Shown here in pieces: positions 61,211 to 64,000 of a stretch of DNA of 64,000 bases. This DNA comes from Pseudomonas sp. DY-1. Its GTDB lineage: Bacteria; Pseudomonadota; Gammaproteobacteria; Pseudomonadales; Pseudomonadaceae. The translations under genes and the position numbers were made by a program. Numbering within the stretch: the first letter of the stretch is position 1; each line of letters starts with the position of its first letter. The notes under the pieces are model-generated. The model was not told the origin of the DNA. It was given only the letters and a program-made list of their open reading frames with translations, and did no database searches. The DNA is taken from positions 4,626,001 through 4,690,000 of the forward strand of contig NZ_CP032616.1 of NCBI RefSeq assembly GCF_003626975.1, read 5' to 3'.

Positions 61211-62896
61211 ATGAGCAGCCTGCACGCCGACGAGGCCTACCTAGGTCACTACCAGTTCACCCATGACCCGTTCGCGGCGCGGGTGCCTGGCTTCAAGTTC
61301 TTTCCGGCCCAGCGCAAGCCGGTGCTGGGTCAACTGCACCACCTGGCGCGCTACAGCCAGTTGATGCTGGTGGTGAGCGGCCCCCATGGCAGTGGCAAGA
61401 CTCTGCTGCGTCAGGCCCTCGTGGCGAGCACCAATAAGCAAGCGGTTCAGAGTCTGGTGGTTTCGGCGCGTAATTCGGTCGAGGCTGGCGGAATGCTGCG
61501 CCAGATCGCTCAGGGACTGAGCGTTGCGCAGGCTGATGTACGCTCCATTCTTGCCCAGGTCGGCCAGCTTGCCCTGACCGGTCAGGAGGTCTACCTCCTC
61601 GTGGACGACGCGGAGGAACTGGACGACGCCTCCCTGGAAAACCTGCTGTCCCTTGCCGAGGGCAATGTCGAAGCGCGCACTCACGTTTTCCTGTTCGGCG
61701 AGGACTCCCTGCTTGCGCGCCTGGATGCGCTGGTTGAGGGCGAGGAGCGATTCCATGTAATCGAGCTGCAGCCCTATGGCCCGGAAGAAACTCGCGAGTA
61801 CCTCGCCCAGCGCCTGGAAGGTGCGGGACGCGGGATCGAGTTGCTCAGCGATGAGCAGGTGGAAGAAATTCATCTGCAGTCCGGCGGCTGGCCGGGTTCG
61901 ATCAACCAGGTTGCGCGCGATCTCATGATCGAAACCATGCTCGCAGAGCGCGGAGCTTCGCGGAAATCCACTGGTGGCTTCAGTCTGCCGAAGAAGCACC
62001 TGCTCGCCCTGGCCGTGGTCGGGGTCGGTGTGATTGCTGCCTGGATGATGCAGGGTCGCAACGAAAGTACCGCTGAGACTGCATCCGCCACTGCCCAATT
62101 GCCCTTGGGGCAGGCGCCTGCCGGTCAGGCGGCCAGTGGTGGGGATGCCGGCTCGCCAGCCGTAGAGTTCGCGGGTTCCTCGCAGCCGCTGCCGTTGCCG
62201 TTGGTGGGCGAGGCCCAGCCGGTGATTCGTGAGCCGTTGGCCCAGGCTGCTGGTCAGGGTGAGCCGGAAGACAGCCCGGCGCCTGAAGGGGGTGCCAGCC
62301 TACCGCCTACGGTCACCACCACTGCGCCGCCGCAGGGCGCGACCGCTGGCCCGGCACCGACTGCGCCTGTGGAGCCCATCGCGTCGGCGCAGCCATTGCC
62401 CACGCCGGCCCAGCCCATTGCTGCGGTCCCTGCCGCTCCGGTAGCTGCGCCCAAACCGGCTGCCCCTGCATCGGCATCGGCTACCGCGCCGGCCGCCGCA
62501 ACTAAGCCTGCCGCTGCTGCCAAACCAGCTGTTGTTCCTGCTCAGGCTGCTGCCAAGCCGGCTGAGAAGCCTGCGCCTGCGCCAACGGCGGCTGCATCGA
62601 CCGGCGGTGCTGCGGGCAATGGCTGGTACAGTGGCCAGACGGGCAGCCATTTCGCTCTGCAGGTGCTCGGTACCAGTTCGGAAAATAGCGCCAAGGCCTT
62701 CGTTCAGCAGAATGGGGGGCAGTACCGCTATTTCAAGAAGCAACACCAGGGCAAGACGCTTTACGTCGTAACCTACGGCAGCTTCCCAAGCCGAACCGCA
62801 GCACAGGCTGCGATCAAATCTTTGCCGGCCAAGGTTCAGGCTGGTAAACCCTGGCCGAAGACTTTCGCCAGCATCAAGCAGGAAATGGCTCGCTAG
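61211..62896 (+). CDS. DamX-like AAA/SPOR-domain protein
   Basis: 561 aa. A cytoplasmic ExeA-like ATPase domain (Walker A GPHGSGKT at 57-64, Walker B LLVDDAEE at 129-136) is followed by one membrane helix (about 263-281), a long Ala/Pro/Lys-rich periplasmic linker (about 285-480) and a C-terminal SPOR domain (about 485-558). It resembles DamX, a septal protein linked to cell division. The linker is repetitive and may vary in length between strains. Confidence 0.9.
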   Translation: MSSLHADEAYLGHYQFTHDPFAARVPGFKFFPAQRKPVLGQLHHLARYSQLMLVVSGPHGSGKTLLRQALVASTNKQAVQSLVVSARNSVEAGGMLRQIAQGLSVAQADVRSILAQVGQLALTGQEVYLLVDDAEELDDASLENLLSLAEGNVEARTHVFLFGEDSLLARLDALVEGEERFHVIELQPYGPEETREYLAQRLEGAGRGIELLSDEQVEEIHLQSGGWPGSINQVARDLMIETMLAERGASRKSTGGFSLPKKHLLALAVVGVGVIAAWMMQGRNESTAETASATAQLPLGQAPAGQAASGGDAGSPAVEFAGSSQPLPLPLVGEAQPVIREPLAQAAGQGEPEDSPAPEGGASLPPTVTTTAPPQGATAGPAPTAPVEPIASAQPLPTPAQPIAAVPAAPVAAPKPAAPASASATAPAAATKPAAAAKPAVVPAQAAAKPAEKPAPAPTAAASTGGAAGNGWYSGQTGSHFALQVLGTSSENSAKAFVQQNGGQYRYFKKQHQGKTLYVVTYGSFPSRTAAQAAIKSLPAKVQAGKPWPKTFASIKQEMAR

Positions 62897-62991
62897 TATT
62901 CTGCGAGCCTGATCCCCCGCCTTTTGACTGGGTGGTCGCTAGCACGACCTCCCGGTTCATTCATTCATTTTTGCGACATTGGCTTTCATTG

Positions 62992-63035
62992 ATTGGTCGC
63001 GAAGATTTGTGATCGACCAATGGGCTATGTACAAT
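62992..63035 (+). promoter_or_regulatory. gltB promoter with overlapping inverted repeat
   Basis: TTGTGA (63007-63012) and TACAAT (63030-63035) are separated by exactly 17 bases, a good sigma-70 fit. An 8-bp inverted repeat, ATTGGTCG (62992-62999) / CGACCAAT (63014-63021), straddles the -35 box and could be an operator. Confidence 0.5.
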
Positions 63036-63149
63036 GACCTCCCTTTGCCCTACGCAAAAGCTGGCGTCAAGTCCTGCGCGTATGGTAAGGAGTTGAATTA
63101 CAAAGCAATTCTGCCTTTTTCTGAAGGCAACCCTGGTGAGAGTTCCCCT

Positions 63150-64000
63150 ATGAAAGCAGGTCTGTACCATCCTGATGAATTCAAGGATAACTGCGGTTTC
63201 GGCTTGATCGCCCATATGCAGGGCGAGGCGAGCCACCATCTTCTTAAAACCGCCATTGAAGCCCTGACCTGCATGACCCACCGCGGCGGCATCAATGCCG
63301 ACGGCAAGACCGGCGACGGTTGTGGTCTGTTGATCCAGAAGCCCGACCTTTTCCTGCGCGCGATTGCCAAGGAAACTTTCTCGGTCGAGCTGCCTGCCCA
63401 GTACGCGGTCGGCATGGTCTTCTTCAACCAGGACCCGGCTCGCGCCGAAGCGGCTCGCGAAAACATGAATCGCGAAATCCTTGCTGCCGGCCTGCAACTG
63501 ATTGGCTGGCGCAAGGTGCCAGTGGACACTAGCGTCCTCGGCCGCCTGGCCCTGGAGCGCCTGCCGCAGATCGAGCAGGTGTTCATCGGTGGTGAAGGCC
63601 TGGGCGACCAGGAAATGGCAGTCAAGCTGTTCAGCGCCCGTCGTCGCTCCTCCGTGGCCAATGCCGCGGACGCCGACCACTACATCTGCAGCTTCTCCCA
63701 CAAGACCATCATCTACAAAGGCCTGATGATGCCGGCCGACCTGCAGCAGTTCTACCCGGACCTGGGTGACGAACGCCTGCAGACCGCTATCTGCGTCTTC
63801 CATCAGCGCTTCTCCACCAACACTCTGCCGAAGTGGCCGCTGGCGCAGCCCTTCCGCTTCCTCGCCCACAACGGCGAAATCAACACCATCACCGGTAACC
63901 GCAACTGGGCGGTTGCCCGTCGCACCAAGTTCGCCAACGAGCAGCTACCCGACATCGACGAGCTGGGCCCGCTGGTCAACCGCGTGGGCTCCGACTCCTC
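63150..64000 (+). CDS. gltB: Glutamate synthase large subunit, N-terminal part
   Basis: The first 283 codons of a protein of about 1,480 aa continue past the window. The catalytic N-terminal nucleophile is Cys15 in [13 protein letters not shown] after a short propeptide; [19 protein letters not shown] and HNGEINT are typical of the class II glutamine amidotransferase domain. It transfers the amide of glutamine to 2-oxoglutarate. The ATG at 63150 was chosen because it leaves a short propeptide before the Cys. Confidence 0.95.
   Translation, partial: MKAGLYHPDEFKDNCGFGLIAHMQGEASHHLLKTAIEALTCMTHRGGINADGKTGDGCGLLIQKPDLFLRAIAKETFSVELPAQYAVGMVFFNQDPARAEAARENMNREILAAGLQLIGWRKVPVDTSVLGRLALERLPQIEQVFIGGEGLGDQEMAVKLFSARRRSSVANAADADHYICSFSHKTIIYKGLMMPADLQQFYPDLGDERLQTAICVFHQRFSTNTLPKWPLAQPFRFLAHNGEINTITGNRNWAVARRTKFANEQLPDIDELGPLVNRVGSDS

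Overview
The window is a contiguous piece of a Pseudomonas-type gammaproteobacterial chromosome: high G+C, dense operons, GTG/TTG starts in several genes, and a gene order that (from memory, not searched) follows the P. aeruginosa stretch from fbp to gltB. Features pointing to the genus are the hut cluster with the five-step HutF/HutG route, the phaC1-phaZ-phaC2-phaD / phaF-phaI cluster for medium-chain-length polyhydroxyalkanoate, and ponA divergent from pilMNOPQ-aroKB. No rRNA, tRNA, CRISPR array, prophage or intact insertion sequence was seen. No gene-free stretch exceeds 300 bases.

Layout. 1-4.4 kb: a membrane-anchored diguanylate cyclase, fructose-1,6-bisphosphatase, a DUF924 protein and two small lipoproteins, one of them a lipocalin. 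4.5-18.4 kb: histidine utilization. hutF lies on the minus strand and hutCD on the plus strand. They are followed by a stand-alone substrate-binding protein, hutU, hutH, an ABC transporter (hutXWV), a second lyase-family gene lacking the MIO triad, hutI and hutG. Together they import histidine and degrade it to glutamate, ammonia and formate. 18.5-20.9 kb: an accessory flavoprotein / epoxide-hydrolase-like pair. 21-26.8 kb: Nudix hydrolase, lipoprotein, prolyl aminopeptidase, D-aminoacyl-tRNA deacylase, an amino-acid ABC transporter and a UPF0158 protein.

26.8-32.9 kb (minus strand): a compact run ubiE-ubiJ-ubiB, hisI-hisE, tatABC, rsmE. 33-40.2 kb: the PHA cluster, with phasins phaI-phaF converging on phaD-phaC2-phaZ-phaC1. 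40.4-47.9 kb (minus): DUF971 protein, hslVU, a SPOR-domain protein, argS and priA. 48-51.9 kb (plus): rpmE, a secreted thermonuclease, an M48 lipoprotein protease and malic enzyme. Then ponA (minus) and, divergently, pilMNOPQ-aroK-aroB-damX-like, ending in the first 851 bases of gltB.

Most of the window is core genome. The points most worth a second look are: the lyase paralogue in the hut operon whose MIO-forming loop is cleanly deleted; an rpmE terminator whose stem and U-tract double as the signal peptide of the next gene; a sigma-54 promoter for hutU with a HutC-type palindrome over its predicted start; two copies of a roughly 140-bp inverted-repeat element; and the flavoprotein/hydrolase pair after hutG. 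I did not find a clear, wholly undescribed multigene system; the MIO-less lyase and the flavoprotein pair are the best candidates for new biochemistry.
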